Assembly (NCBI RefSeq): GCF_003020115.1
Contig: NZ_PYFX01000003.1
Span: 496,001 to 560,000, forward strand
Direction of reading: 5' to 3'
Length of the DNA stretch: 64,000 bases
Source of the DNA: Bradyrhizobium sp. MOS002
GTDB taxonomy: Bacteria > Pseudomonadota > Alphaproteobacteria > Rhizobiales > Xanthobacteraceae
A model generated the notes under the pieces. That model was given only the letters and a program-made list of their open reading frames with translations, did no database searches and was not told where the DNA came from. The position numbers were made by a program, and so were the translations under genes. This document shows positions 34,548 through 42,413 of the stretch, piece by piece (the first letter of the stretch is position 1; each line of letters begins with the position of its first letter).

Positions 34548-35771
34548 ATGCCCACAGAGCGCTTTCAATTCACCGGCGAAGGCGGACATCAACTTTCGGC
34601 CGCGCTGGAGCTACCCGATGGCGAGCCCGGGGCCTTCGCGCTGTTCGCGCATTGCTTCACCTGCGGCAAGGACACGCTGGCCGCCAAACGCATCTCGGTC
34701 GCGCTGGCAGCCAAGGGCATCGCGGTGCTGCGCTTCGATTTCACCGGACTCGGCTCCAGCGAGGGGGATTTCGCCAATTCGACGTTTTCCTCCAATGTGG
34801 CCGATCTCGTGCGCGCCGCCGATCATCTGCGTAGCGTCCGCAAGGCGCCGTCGATTCTGATCGGTCACAGCCTTGGCGGCGCCGCGATCCTTGCGGCAGC
34901 AGGACAAATCCCGGAAGCCAAGGCGGTTGTGACCATTGCGGCCCCATCCGATCCCGCCCACGTCACCGGCCTGTTCAAAGAGCATCTCGACGACATTCGC
35001 ACCCAAGGTGAGCTCGAAGTCTCGCTCGCGGGACGCCCGTTCCGGATCAAGCGCGAATTCCTCGACGACGTCGCCGAGCACGAGCTGATGAAGGACGTCA
35101 CCGGCCTGCACAAGGCACTGTTGGTGATGCATTCTCCGGTCGACGATACCGTCGGCATCGACAATGCGACGAAGCTCTTCGTCTCCGCCAGGCATCCCAA
35201 GAGCTTCGTTTCGCTCGATCATGCCGATCATCTCCTGACCAAGCCGGCCGACGCGTTCTACGCAGCCGAAATGATCGCGGCCTGGACGAGCCGCTACATC
35301 GACATGGCCAAACCAGCGAAAGCAACGGATCTCCCTGAGGCGCCGCGCCAGGTCGTGGTGCGGGAGACCCGCAAGAGCAAGTTCAACCAGGCCATCTCCG
35401 TCGGTCCGCATCAGCTCATCGCGGACGAGCCGGTCGCTGCCGGCGGCGAGGATGCCGGCCCTGGTCCCTACGATCTCCTGCTCGCTGGCCTCGGGGCCTG
35501 CACCTCGATGACCATGCGCCTCTATGCCGACCGCAAGTCGCTGCCGCTCGATCGTGTCACCGTCACGCTGAAGCATTCCAAGATCTACGCAAAAGACTGC
35601 GCGGAGTGCGAGACGCGCGATGGCATGCTCGACCAGATCGAGCGTGACATCGCGATGGACGGCGCGCTCGATCCCGAGCAACGCAAGAAATTGATGGAGA
35701 TCGCCGACAAGTGCCCGGTGCACCGGACGCTGACCTCGGAAATCCGCATCGTGACCAAGGCTGTGGAGTAG
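34548..35771 (+). CDS. Fusion of alpha/beta hydrolase and OsmC-like domains
   Basis: 407 residues. The N-terminal half (about 1-245) is an alpha/beta hydrolase with the nucleophile elbow GHSLGGAA (about 105-112) and the late histidine in HADHLL (about 225). The C-terminal half (about 265-407) is OsmC-like, with ETRKSKFNQAISVGPHQLIADEP, LLAGLGACTSMTMRLYADRKSLPL carrying one reactive cysteine, and the second in ADKCPVHRTL. OsmC proteins reduce organic hydroperoxides with such a Cys pair. The fusion is a recognised architecture. It is 25 bp after the molybdoenzyme and may be the fifth gene of the P450 run. Confidence 0.92.
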   Translation: MPTERFQFTGEGGHQLSAALELPDGEPGAFALFAHCFTCGKDTLAAKRISVALAAKGIAVLRFDFTGLGSSEGDFANSTFSSNVADLVRAADHLRSVRKAPSILIGHSLGGAAILAAAGQIPEAKAVVTIAAPSDPAHVTGLFKEHLDDIRTQGELEVSLAGRPFRIKREFLDDVAEHELMKDVTGLHKALLVMHSPVDDTVGIDNATKLFVSARHPKSFVSLDHADHLLTKPADAFYAAEMIAAWTSRYIDMAKPAKATDLPEAPRQVVVRETRKSKFNQAISVGPHQLIADEPVAAGGEDAGPGPYDLLLAGLGACTSMTMRLYADRKSLPLDRVTVTLKHSKIYAKDCAECETRDGMLDQIERDIAMDGALDPEQRKKLMEIADKCPVHRTLTSEIRIVTKAVE

Positions 35772-35783
35772 CGCGCTTGCGCC

Positions 35784-35882
35784 AGAGCATTTCTGATTGA
35801 ATCAGAACCGAAGCTCTAGATTCTTGCTTTGACGGGTTGTCTTAACGCGAACCGGCATCCACTTCGCTCGAAAACGCTCTAG
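35784..35882. repeat. Rhizobiales-type AGAGCATTTCTGATT intergenic repeat
   Basis: A 99-bp element opening with AGAGCATTTCTGATTGAATCAGAA (inner dyad TTCTGATTGAATCAGAA), then AGCTCTAGATTCTTG, CTTAACGCGAACCGGCATCC and CACTTCGCTCGAAAACGCTCTAGA. I recognise this layout as a common short interspersed repeat in Bradyrhizobium-like genomes (recall, not searched). Its last bases supply the TAG stop codon of the leftward MocR gene. Confidence 0.65.
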
Positions 35883-37309
35883 AAGCACGACTCCATCGTC
35901 CGAACCGCCGCAGTGATCTCGCTTTCACGCCAGGCCGCGAAGCCGAGCAGAAGGCCGTGATCGCAGGGACGGCCGAGCGCAAGGCTGGACAACGCCCGCG
36001 TTTCAACCCCTGCGGCGACCAGCCGCTTGACCGCCGCCTGATCGGCGCGACCGCGCTTGAGGCGGGCGACGAGCTGGATGCCGCCCGGGGGCGCTTCGAC
36101 CGAGAGAACCTCGCCGAGATGACGCTCGAGCCCTTCGACGAGGTGATCGCGGCGGCCGTGATAGATCCGGCGCATGCGGCGCAGATGCGCCAGGAAATGC
36201 CCATCGGCAATGAACTCGGCCAGCGCTTCCTGGATGTGGCTCGCGGCGATCAGCCCAATGTGCCGCTGTGCGATCTCGAGGGTGTTGACCAGTGCCGGCG
36301 GAACAACGAGATAGCCGAGCCGGATGTCCGAGGTCGTGGCCTTGGAGAACGTGCCGACATAGAACACGCGGCCATGGGCATCGAGCCCCTGCAAGGCCGG
36401 CACCGGCCGGCTGTCATAGTGGAATTCGCCGTCGTAATCGTCCTCCACGATCCAGGTCTTGCCGGGCCTGCTCAGGCCAAGAAATTCCGTGCGGCGCGAG
36501 AGCGACATCAGGCGGCCGGTCGGGTGCTGGTGCGACGGCGTCATGAAGATCAATTTCGGGGCTGCCAGTCCCGGAATCCGCTGCATACCCTGCTCGTCCA
36601 ACCTCATCCCGATCACGTTCGCACCGGACGTGCGGAAGGCGGCCGCAGCACCGGGATAGCCGGGATCCTCGACCCAGACGTCGTCGCCGGGCGTGATGAC
36701 GGCGGCCGCAATCAAGGTCAGCGCGGCCTGCGCGCTCGGCAGAATCAGGATCTGATCCGCCGTCGCGCGCACGCCCCTGCTGGTCGCGAGATAATGCGCC
36801 AGCGCCTCACGCAGGCGCGTCCGGTTGACCGGTCCGAGCTCGCGCTTGGCCGCGCGCACAGCGCTGCGGCGCAGGCAGCGCGCCCAGACCTCGTTCGGAA
36901 ACTCCCTGAAATCGCCGTGCCCGGGACGCAAGGGTCTTAGTCGCGCCTGATAAGACATCGGCCAGTCGGTCTGCGTGAGGCTCGAAGCCCAGGGCGAAAG
37001 GCGCGGCTTGCCAGGGCGCATGCGAGATACCACGGCTCCCGCGTCTTCGACCCGCCCGCCGCCGTCGACCGTGACCATCGGACGGCGGCCGTGCGAGGCC
37101 TCGAGATATCCCTCGGCGGCAAGCTGCTCGAACGCATAGGTGACGGTGTTGCGCGAGACGCCGAGATCGCTCGCAAGCCGGCGGCTCGACGGCAGCGTGC
37201 GGCCTTTGCCGAGACGGCCGGTCGCGATCAAGTTTCGGAGCTGGCTCGTCAGTTGAGCCACCAGCCCCTCGTCGTCGGCCCGGTTCAGGTCGATCAGGGC
37301 GGAGATCAT
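35879..37309 (-). CDS. MocR-family (GntR HTH fused to aminotransferase fold) regulator, PdxR-like
   Basis: 476 residues. An N-terminal GntR winged HTH (about 8-75; LPSSRRLASDLGVSRNTVTYAFEQLAAEGYLEA) is joined to a class I aminotransferase-like domain (about 110-475) with ILPSAQAALTLIAAAVITPGDDVWVEDPGYPG and the PLP-lysine segment GTFSKATTSDIRLGYLV. Members sense PLP or amino-acid adducts. A GTG at 37327 is an alternative start but would lie inside the operator repeats, so the ATG at 37309 is preferred. Divergent from the EamA exporter that it probably controls. Confidence 0.92.
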   Translation of the reverse strand: MISALIDLNRADDEGLVAQLTSQLRNLIATGRLGKGRTLPSSRRLASDLGVSRNTVTYAFEQLAAEGYLEASHGRRPMVTVDGGGRVEDAGAVVSRMRPGKPRLSPWASSLTQTDWPMSYQARLRPLRPGHGDFREFPNEVWARCLRRSAVRAAKRELGPVNRTRLREALAHYLATSRGVRATADQILILPSAQAALTLIAAAVITPGDDVWVEDPGYPGAAAAFRTSGANVIGMRLDEQGMQRIPGLAAPKLIFMTPSHQHPTGRLMSLSRRTEFLGLSRPGKTWIVEDDYDGEFHYDSRPVPALQGLDAHGRVFYVGTFSKATTSDIRLGYLVVPPALVNTLEIAQRHIGLIAASHIQEALAEFIADGHFLAHLRRMRRIYHGRRDHLVEGLERHLGEVLSVEAPPGGIQLVARLKRGRADQAAVKRLVAAGVETRALSSLALGRPCDHGLLLGFAAWRESEITAAVRTMESCF

Positions 37310-37320
37310 GCTTTCCGAAA

Positions 37321-37365
37321 CTGGCACCTTGATCCTTTATGATCTGGCACTTTTTCAGGTGCCAG
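37321..37365. promoter_or_regulatory. Three-site MocR operator between mocR and eamA
   Basis: The 7-mer CTGGCAC occurs at 37321-37327 and 37344-37350 as a direct repeat 23 bp apart, and inverted (GTGCCAG) at 37359-37365. A possible -10, TATGAT (37338-37343), lies between the first two sites. Combined direct plus inverted half-sites are characteristic of MocR/PdxR operators, and the location between divergent starts supports it. Confidence 0.6.
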
Positions 37366-37409
37366 ACAAAATGCTATCCGCCGGACTGGACTGCTTCAAG
37401 GATTTTTCG

Positions 37410-38324
37410 ATGAACTCCCTCTCACCCCGCGCGGCCGTCGGCCTATTCCTCATCGTCGTGCTGGCCTGGGGCGTGAACTGGTCGGTGACGAAGCAGCTCG
37501 TCCAGTTCCTTCCGCCCCTGTGGACTTCGGCGATCCGCAGCTGGATCGCTCTGGCAGCATTATTCGTGATTTTGGGGCTCAGCAACAATCTGGTGATCCC
37601 GAAGCGGCGCGACATTCCGGTGGTCCTGAGCGTCGCGCTGCTGCACATGACGATATTTTCTGTCCTGGTGGCGGCCGGTGTGCGCTTCCTGCCCGCGAGC
37701 AAGGCCATTGTGCTCGGCTACACCACGCCGCTCTGGGTCGCGATCGCAGCGCCCCTGCTGGGGCAGGATACGCTGACAGCGCCAAAACTTGCCGGCGCCC
37801 TGCTCGGGCTGATCGGCCTTGCCGTGATCCTGAACCCCACCTCGATCGACTGGACGAATGCCAACGTCGTGCTCGGCGCCGGCATGGTGATCCTGGCTGC
37901 GATCTCATGGGCTGCGAATATCATCTATATCCGCGCGCATCGCTGGATCGCATCCCCACTTCAGCTCCTGATCTGGCAGGTGCTCGTTGCCACGATCGTG
38001 CTGTCAGGGGCTGCGATGATTGTGGAGGGGCTGCCGCACGCGGAATGGTCATGGAAACTCGTCCTGCTGTTCCTGTACTCCGGTCTGATCGGGACGGCGC
38101 TGGCTTATTGGGCCATGTCGATGGTCAACAAGAGCATCTCGGCTCTGACGACGGCGCTCGGAACCACCGGAACGCCGCTCGTCGGGATTGCCTGCGCTGC
38201 GATCCTGCTGGGCGAGCCGATTGATACTAGCCTTGCCGTTGCGGCCGGACTGATCATCGCCGGCATTGGCTTTGCGACGCTGGGCGACCGGTTGCTGCGC
38301 AGTCAGGCCACCGCGAGCGGCTGA
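37410..38324 (+). CDS. EamA/DMT-family transporter
   Basis: 304 residues from the ATG at 37410 with AAGGA seven bases upstream. Ten hydrophobic segments in two EamA repeats; the first has LAWGVNWSVTKQLVQFLPPLWTSAIRSWIA, the second AISWAANIIYIRAHRWIASPLQ and ends GEPIDTSLAVAAGLIIAGI. DMT exporters next to MocR regulators often export amino acids or vitamin-B6-related metabolites. Its 3' end overlaps the tail of the convergent YeeE gene by 22 bp. Confidence 0.9.
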   Translation: MNSLSPRAAVGLFLIVVLAWGVNWSVTKQLVQFLPPLWTSAIRSWIALAALFVILGLSNNLVIPKRRDIPVVLSVALLHMTIFSVLVAAGVRFLPASKAIVLGYTTPLWVAIAAPLLGQDTLTAPKLAGALLGLIGLAVILNPTSIDWTNANVVLGAGMVILAAISWAANIIYIRAHRWIASPLQLLIWQVLVATIVLSGAAMIVEGLPHAEWSWKLVLLFLYSGLIGTALAYWAMSMVNKSISALTTALGTTGTPLVGIACAAILLGEPIDTSLAVAAGLIIAGIGFATLGDRLLRSQATASG

Positions 38325-39361
38325 ACGCGCAGCATCCCGCGCAAGCCCGCCGTCGCGCCGAGCAGGATGCCGGCGACGGCGACGAAGGAGCCCAGCGCGA
38401 GCGTCGACACGCCGGTGAGCCCCTGGCCGATCGAACAGCCGAAGGCCATCACGCCGCCGGTGCCCATCAGCGCGGCGCCACCCGCCGATCGCAGCATGTG
38501 GCTTGGCGAGGAATAGCCTTCGAGATGGAAACGGCCCGTAGCAAGCGCGGTGGCCAGACTGCCAGCGAAGACGCCGGTAACTGTCGCAATGCCGAAATTC
38601 AGCGTCAGGCCGGTCGAGAGCATGGCGTATTGCAGGCTGTCCGCTATCGGCGCGATGAAGGTGAGCGAGGTCACCGGGACGGGGTTGAAGTCATCCGCGC
38701 CGAGATAGCCGGTCACGAACCAGCCGCCGGCGACGAGGAGACCGACGATGACACCGGCCGCAATCTGGCCGGGCGAACGCCGGAACGCCGGGTGCGCGAA
38801 AGCAAACAGGATCAGCACAACGACGATGACAGCAGCAGCCATCGCGCGCGAAAGCGCTTCAGCCGTTCCGAACATGGCCAACAGCGACGGCAGCGAATTG
38901 ACGTTCATCGTGGCTTGCGAGGCCTGGACCAGCGCGATGCGCGCCGGCGCGATCAGGCCCTTGAGCGTCATCTGCGCGGCGATGGCGAGCACGACCACCA
39001 CGACGAAGGAGCGGAGATTGCCGCGACCGAGCAGCACCAGGGCGCGCGAGCCGCAACCGTTCGATAGCACCATGCCGTAGCCGAACAACAGGCCGCCGAG
39101 AAACAGCACCGGCACCGAAAAGGACTGTTGCAGGTAGATCGACTTGCCGAGATCGACCATGCCGTTGCCGGCAAGGAATTGGCTCGCCGCGGTCGCAACC
39201 GCGATCGCCAACGCATAGGTTCGTACCAACCGCCCATCCCCCTCCGACAACCAGCCGCGCATGCTGCTCATCAGGCAGAAGCCGCTGAGCAGGCCGACGG
39301 CACCGTAGACCAGGCCAATGACGAGGCCGGCGAGGATGACGAGCTGGGGGGACGACTCCAT
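38303..39361 (-). CDS. YeeE/YedE-family sulfur (thiosulfate-type) transporter
   Basis: 352 residues, about nine or ten TMs. The three cysteine positions of the TsuA-type thiosulfate pathway are visible: LLSGFCLMSS (about 29), SNGCGSRALVLLGRGNLRS (about 103) and FGCSIGQGLTGVS (about 310). The ATG at 39361 is two bases after the stop of the MDR oxidoreductase, so the two are cotranscribed. No TusA-like partner is seen next to it. Sulfur-compound uptake is the family role; the actual ion is inferred. Confidence 0.88.
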   Translation of the reverse strand: MESSPQLVILAGLVIGLVYGAVGLLSGFCLMSSMRGWLSEGDGRLVRTYALAIAVATAASQFLAGNGMVDLGKSIYLQQSFSVPVLFLGGLLFGYGMVLSNGCGSRALVLLGRGNLRSFVVVVVLAIAAQMTLKGLIAPARIALVQASQATMNVNSLPSLLAMFGTAEALSRAMAAAVIVVVLILFAFAHPAFRRSPGQIAAGVIVGLLVAGGWFVTGYLGADDFNPVPVTSLTFIAPIADSLQYAMLSTGLTLNFGIATVTGVFAGSLATALATGRFHLEGYSSPSHMLRSAGGAALMGTGGVMAFGCSIGQGLTGVSTLALGSFVAVAGILLGATAGLRGMLRVQPLAVA

Positions 39362-39363
39362 GA

Positions 39364-40368
39364 TCAAGGCTTCAGGATCACGCGGTCCCGCGACGAGCCG
39401 GCAACGGCGACATAGGCCTCCTTCGCGCGCTCGAGCGGATAGACGGCGTTCGCCTTGATCAGGAACGGTTTCAGGTGCCCGCTCGCAAAGCCGGAGCCGA
39501 GCTCGCGCAGCACCGCGCCTGTTGCCGCCGACGACAGGCCGAGCGTGTCGATGCCGACATAGGTGTGTTGCCCGCGGTAGAATTCGAGGATGTTGAACTG
39601 CACGATACGGTCGATCGCGGCGATCAGGATCTGACGGCCGCGAAGCGCGAGCGACTTGTGCGCGGCCTGGAAATAGGGATCGCCGACCGTGTTGAAGACG
39701 ATGTCGGCGCCCTTACCGTCGGTCAACTCGCGCACACGCGTGGCAACATCGGTCGCGGAAGCGTCGATCACCTCGATGGACGCGTTGGTATGGCCCTCGT
39801 AAGCTTCCGCCTTGCGCACCACGCCGATGACACGCGCGCCCTGCCAGGTCGCGATCTGCACCGCCGCTTGGCCGACCTTGCCGTTGACGCCGAACACCAG
39901 CACCGTTTCCCCGGGCCTTGGAATGCCGGCGCGGCGAAAGCCCTCCATGGCGGTAACGAAGGGCACGCCGATGCCGGCGGCCTCGTCCCAGGACACCGTC
40001 TTCGGCTTGTCTACCACCGCGTCGGATTCAACGACGAGATGGCTGGCGTGAGTGCCGTCGCGGCGGATGCCGAGATCGCCGGAGGAGCCGAACACCTCGC
40101 GGCCGATCGTACCGGCCGGCCCGTCAATCACCACACCCGCGTAATCGCGACCCGGCGTGCGCGGGAAGACGGCATAGGGCATCAGCCCGCTCGCGGCCTT
40201 GACATCGGACGGATTGACCGCGGCGGCCTTGACCTCGATCAGGAGATCATGCGGACCACGCGTGAGCGTATGACGCTCGACGGCAGGCGCAAGCGCGGCG
40301 GCGTTCTCGGCCTTGGCATTGAGGCGCACGCAGCGCGCGTCGACGGCTTTGGTATCGGCTGTTGACAT
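39364..40368 (-). CDS. MDR-family NADPH:quinone reductase / zinc-less alcohol dehydrogenase
   Basis: 334 residues. N-terminal GroES-like fold with IEVKAAAVNPSDVKAASGLMP (about 45-65) and TPGRDYAGVVI; a nucleotide-binding region VLVFGVNGKVGQAAVQIA (about 150-167), slightly different from the usual GxxGxxG by GVNGKVG. The catalytic zinc cysteine is missing, pointing to a quinone-oxidoreductase-like enzyme. Cotranscribed with the YeeE transporter, an unusual pairing without an obvious functional link. Confidence 0.88.
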   Translation of the reverse strand: MSTADTKAVDARCVRLNAKAENAAALAPAVERHTLTRGPHDLLIEVKAAAVNPSDVKAASGLMPYAVFPRTPGRDYAGVVIDGPAGTIGREVFGSSGDLGIRRDGTHASHLVVESDAVVDKPKTVSWDEAAGIGVPFVTAMEGFRRAGIPRPGETVLVFGVNGKVGQAAVQIATWQGARVIGVVRKAEAYEGHTNASIEVIDASATDVATRVRELTDGKGADIVFNTVGDPYFQAAHKSLALRGRQILIAAIDRIVQFNILEFYRGQHTYVGIDTLGLSSAATGAVLRELGSGFASGHLKPFLIKANAVYPLERAKEAYVAVAGSSRDRVILKP

Positions 40369-40433
40369 GGAAAGACCCGCGATTTCTCGCGGGCCTTGTC
40401 GCCCTTGGAGGGACCCAAGTCAACCTGCCTCCC

Positions 40434-40541
40434 CTCATCCTGAGGAGCCGCGCCAGCGGCGTCTCGAAGGATGAAGGCCCGCGTTGCAGCATCCTGGCCT
40501 GCATGGTTCGAGACGGCGCTACGCGCCTCCTCACCATGAGG
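40434..40541. repeat. Palindromic repeat family A, copy 2
   Basis: Between the MDR oxidoreductase start and the paaK end. The left part CTCATCCTGAGGAGC...GGCGTCTCGAAGGATGAAGGCC and the right part GGCCTGCATGGTTCGAGACGGCG...CGCCTCCTCACCATGAGG form nested arms. Here the right half uses the CACCATGAGG / CATGGTTCGAGAC variant, so the outer stem has mismatches relative to copy 1. Confidence 0.8.
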
Positions 40542-40549
40542 CGTAAGAC

Positions 40550-41881
40550 CTAATCCTTCGGCCGTTTGTCGTAGAGGCGCTTGGCCTTGCCGAGCGAGCG
40601 TTCCAGCGTGGCCGGCGCAACCACGCTCACCCTGGAGCTGATGCCGATGGTGTTCTTGATATGGGTCGAGATCCGGCTCGCATGGTCGAGGAGACCCCGG
40701 CCGTCCCAACTCTCCGGCCGTGCTTCGGCAATGATGGTCAGCTCGTCCATGCGGCCTTCGCGGGTCAGTTCCAGAATGAAATGCCCGCCGCACCAGTCGG
40801 TGGCAAGCAGAACCTCCTCGATCTGGGTCGGGAACAGATTGACGCCGCGCAGGATGATCATGTCGTCGGAACGGCCCGTGACCTTCTCCATCCGCCGCAT
40901 GCCCGGCCGCGCCGTGCCCGGCAACAGCCGCGTCAGGTCGCGCGTGCGATAGCGGATCACCGGAAATGCTTCCTTGGTGAGCGAGGTAAAGACCAGTTCG
41001 CCCTTCTCCCCGTCGGGCAGCACCGCACCGGTCTCGGGGTCGATGACTTCAGGATAGAAATGATCCTCCCAGATGTGCAGGCCGTCCTTGGTCTCGATAC
41101 ATTCCTGCGCGACGCCCGGCCCGATCACCTCGGAAAGACCGTAGATGTCGGTCGCGTCCATGTCGAAAGCGTCCTCGATCTCGCCGCGCATCGCATTGGT
41201 CCAGGGCTCGGCGCCGAAGATGCCGACCTTGAGCGAGCATTGGCGCGGATCGAGCTTCTGGCGCTTGAACTCGTCGAGGATCGCCAGCATGTAGCTCGGC
41301 GTTACCGTGATGATGTCGGGCCGGAAATCGTTGATGAGCTGCACCTGCCGCTCGGTCATGCCCCCGGAGATCGGCACCACGGTGCAGCCGAGTTTTTCGG
41401 CGCCATAGTGCACCCCTAACCCGCCGGTGAAGAGGCCGTAGCCATAGGCATTGTGGATGATCATGCCGGTGCGACCGCCGGCGGCGCGGATCGAGCGCGC
41501 CATCACGTCCGACCATGTGTCGATGTCGCGTTGCGTATAGCCCACCACGATCGGCTTGCCCGTCGTGCCGGAGGACGCATGCACGCGCACCAGTTTTTCA
41601 CGGGGCACTGCAAACATGTTGAAGGGATAGTTGTCGCGCAGGTCGGTCTTCACCGTGAACGGAAATTTCGCAAGGTCCGAGAGCTCTCGAAAGTCCGACG
41701 GATGCACGCCGACCGCGTCGAAGGCCTTGCGATAATGCGCGACGTTGTCGTAGGCGTGCTTCAGCGACCAGGCCAGCCGCTCCGTCTGGAGCGCCTTGAT
41801 CTCGTCGCGCGACGCGCGCTCATGCGCATCCATTTCGGCGCGATAGGTGTTGCCACCTTCCTTGAGCCTCGTCAGAGCCAT
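40550..41881 (-). CDS. paaK: Phenylacetate-CoA ligase
   Basis: Activates phenylacetate to phenylacetyl-CoA (ATP to AMP), the first step of the pathway. 443 residues, typical length. The AMP-binding P-loop is VHASSGTTGKPIVVGYT (about 100-116), the acyl-binding region is YGLSEVIGPGVAQEC (about 243-257), and the hinge reads RTRDLTRLLPG then RSDDMIILRGVNLFPTQIEE (about 335). Last gene of the leftward paa operon, 28 bp after paaI. Confidence 0.95.
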   Translation of the reverse strand: MALTRLKEGGNTYRAEMDAHERASRDEIKALQTERLAWSLKHAYDNVAHYRKAFDAVGVHPSDFRELSDLAKFPFTVKTDLRDNYPFNMFAVPREKLVRVHASSGTTGKPIVVGYTQRDIDTWSDVMARSIRAAGGRTGMIIHNAYGYGLFTGGLGVHYGAEKLGCTVVPISGGMTERQVQLINDFRPDIITVTPSYMLAILDEFKRQKLDPRQCSLKVGIFGAEPWTNAMRGEIEDAFDMDATDIYGLSEVIGPGVAQECIETKDGLHIWEDHFYPEVIDPETGAVLPDGEKGELVFTSLTKEAFPVIRYRTRDLTRLLPGTARPGMRRMEKVTGRSDDMIILRGVNLFPTQIEEVLLATDWCGGHFILELTREGRMDELTIIAEARPESWDGRGLLDHASRISTHIKNTIGISSRVSVVAPATLERSLGKAKRLYDKRPKD

Positions 41882-41909
41882 CCTCGTTTCCCCGTATCAT
41901 TGCTTTTCT

Positions 41910-42359
41910 TTATTGATCCTGCGCCGGCAGCCAATTGCCGGGAATGACCCGCGAATGCCCGCGAAATTCGGCGATGACTGTATCGCCGGCGGTGACGCGC
42001 ACGTCATAGATGCCGGAGCGGCCGCCACGCGTAACCTCGCGCGCTTTTGCGACGAGGCGATCGCCGAGCTTGCCCGGCCTGATGAAGGTGATCTGGCCCT
42101 GCGCCGCCACGACGCGGTCGTTGTGCGAGTTGCACGCGAAAGCGAAGGCGGAATCGGCGAGCGTGAAGATGAAGCCGCCATGGGCGATGCGCTGGCCGTT
42201 GACCATGTCCGGCCGCACGATCATAGCGAGCGTCGCATAGCCCGGCCCGATCTCGACGATCTCCATGCCGAGGCCCTTGGAGGCGTCGTCCTCCGCCCAC
42301 ATCGCGTCGGCGCAGGCGCGGGCAACATCCTCAGGCGACAGGGCGGCTTTGACGTTCAC
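41910..42359 (-). CDS. paaI: Hydroxyphenylacetyl-CoA thioesterase
   Basis: Hot-dog-fold thioesterase of 149 residues that rescues CoA from stalled ring-oxidised intermediates. The motif RIAHGGFIFTLADSAFAFACNSHN (about 55-78) contains the HGG oxyanion loop and the catalytic acidic residue. It starts at a GTG with GGGAG six bases upstream. Its place between paaE and paaK fits the usual paa gene set. Confidence 0.93.
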   Translation of the reverse strand: MNVKAALSPEDVARACADAMWAEDDASKGLGMEIVEIGPGYATLAMIVRPDMVNGQRIAHGGFIFTLADSAFAFACNSHNDRVVAAQGQITFIRPGKLGDRLVAKAREVTRGGRSGIYDVRVTAGDTVIAEFRGHSRVIPGNWLPAQDQ

Positions 42360-42413
42360 GCGCTTCTCCCGTCGATTGTTTGGACACGATGTTCTGCTGC
42401 CTGGCTAAAACTG

